NCBI RefSeq assembly: GCF_018132105.1
Contig: NZ_JWHL01000016.1
Location: 1 to 54,291 of the forward strand
From: Methanocalculus chunghsingensis
GTDB lineage: Archaea > Halobacteriota > Methanomicrobia > Methanomicrobiales > Methanocorpusculaceae
DNA: 54,291 nt
Direction: 5' to 3'
Below, one piece after another: positions 54,277 through 54,291 of the stretch. The position numbers and the translations under genes were made by a program. Under the pieces are notes generated by a model that was not told the DNA's origin, did not search any database, and was given only the letters and a program-made list of their open reading frames with translations. Positions within the stretch are counted from its first letter, which is position 1, and every line of letters begins with the position of its first letter.

Positions 54277-54291
54277 GATCTAACAGGCAGG

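Noticed and set aside
1-54291. CRISPR array, tRNA or rRNA genes
   Set aside because: No regularly spaced repeats with unique spacers were seen, and no cloverleaf or rRNA sequence was found in the intergenic gaps read by eye. A tRNA scan would settle the latter.

Overview
The window is a piece of a euryarchaeal, methanogen chromosome, most likely from the Methanomicrobiales. It carries the tail of a probable formylmethanofuran dehydrogenase subunit, a group II chaperonin (thermosome), TiaS, deoxyhypusine synthase, replication protein A with its partner, CbiZ, CTP-dependent riboflavin kinase and the archaeal HMG-CoA synthase/thiolase/DUF35 set. TATA-type promoters lie upstream of several genes. 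No rRNA, tRNA, CRISPR array or transposase was seen.

Layout. 1-2350: probable fwdA tail, a small ORF and a soluble PAS-type chemoreceptor. 2351-4760: an AT-rich type II restriction-modification island. 4761-13376: three tandem, related histidine kinases (two are REC-multi-PAS giants). 13377-20399: a small membrane protein, a zinc-ribbon protein, the thermosome, an HTH regulator with a palindromic operator candidate, tiaS, a membrane protein and hypothetical genes. 20433-23123: another REC-PAS-kinase. 23198-26635: dys-pyrF, a possible C/D box RNA, a zinc-ribbon membrane protein, a stand-alone NrdD-tail-like protein, cbiZ and a DUF1858 protein. 26737-29556: rpa plus its partner, and a wrecked shikimate kinase gene. 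29670-36370: a lipoprotein with a solute-binding domain and a Cache domain, a 1381-residue REC/GAF/PAS kinase and a REC-PAS response regulator. 36421-48252: one long leftward gene string encoding double CheW, MCP, CheA-REC, two REC-kinases (one with decayed catalytic motifs), a membrane kinase, a GNAT protein, RibK and RibB. 48423-50284: an AAA ATPase and a RelE-type toxin-antitoxin pair, bounded by two identical 35-bp dyad repeats. 50486-53791: the mevalonate-entry operon with its HTH regulator. 53911-end: a ferritin-like protein.

The dominant theme is signal transduction. Nine kinase-type proteins, two chemoreceptors, a CheW and a response regulator occupy about half of the sequence, yet none of the REC proteins carries a recognisable DNA-binding output domain. 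This suggests control by phosphorelay and protein-protein contact. The most distinctive candidates for new biology are the chemosensory operon without CheR, CheB or a separate CheY, which feeds REC-fused kinases, and the lipoprotein/GAF-kinase/REC-PAS cluster. Protein functions below come from reading motifs by eye; no database search was run.
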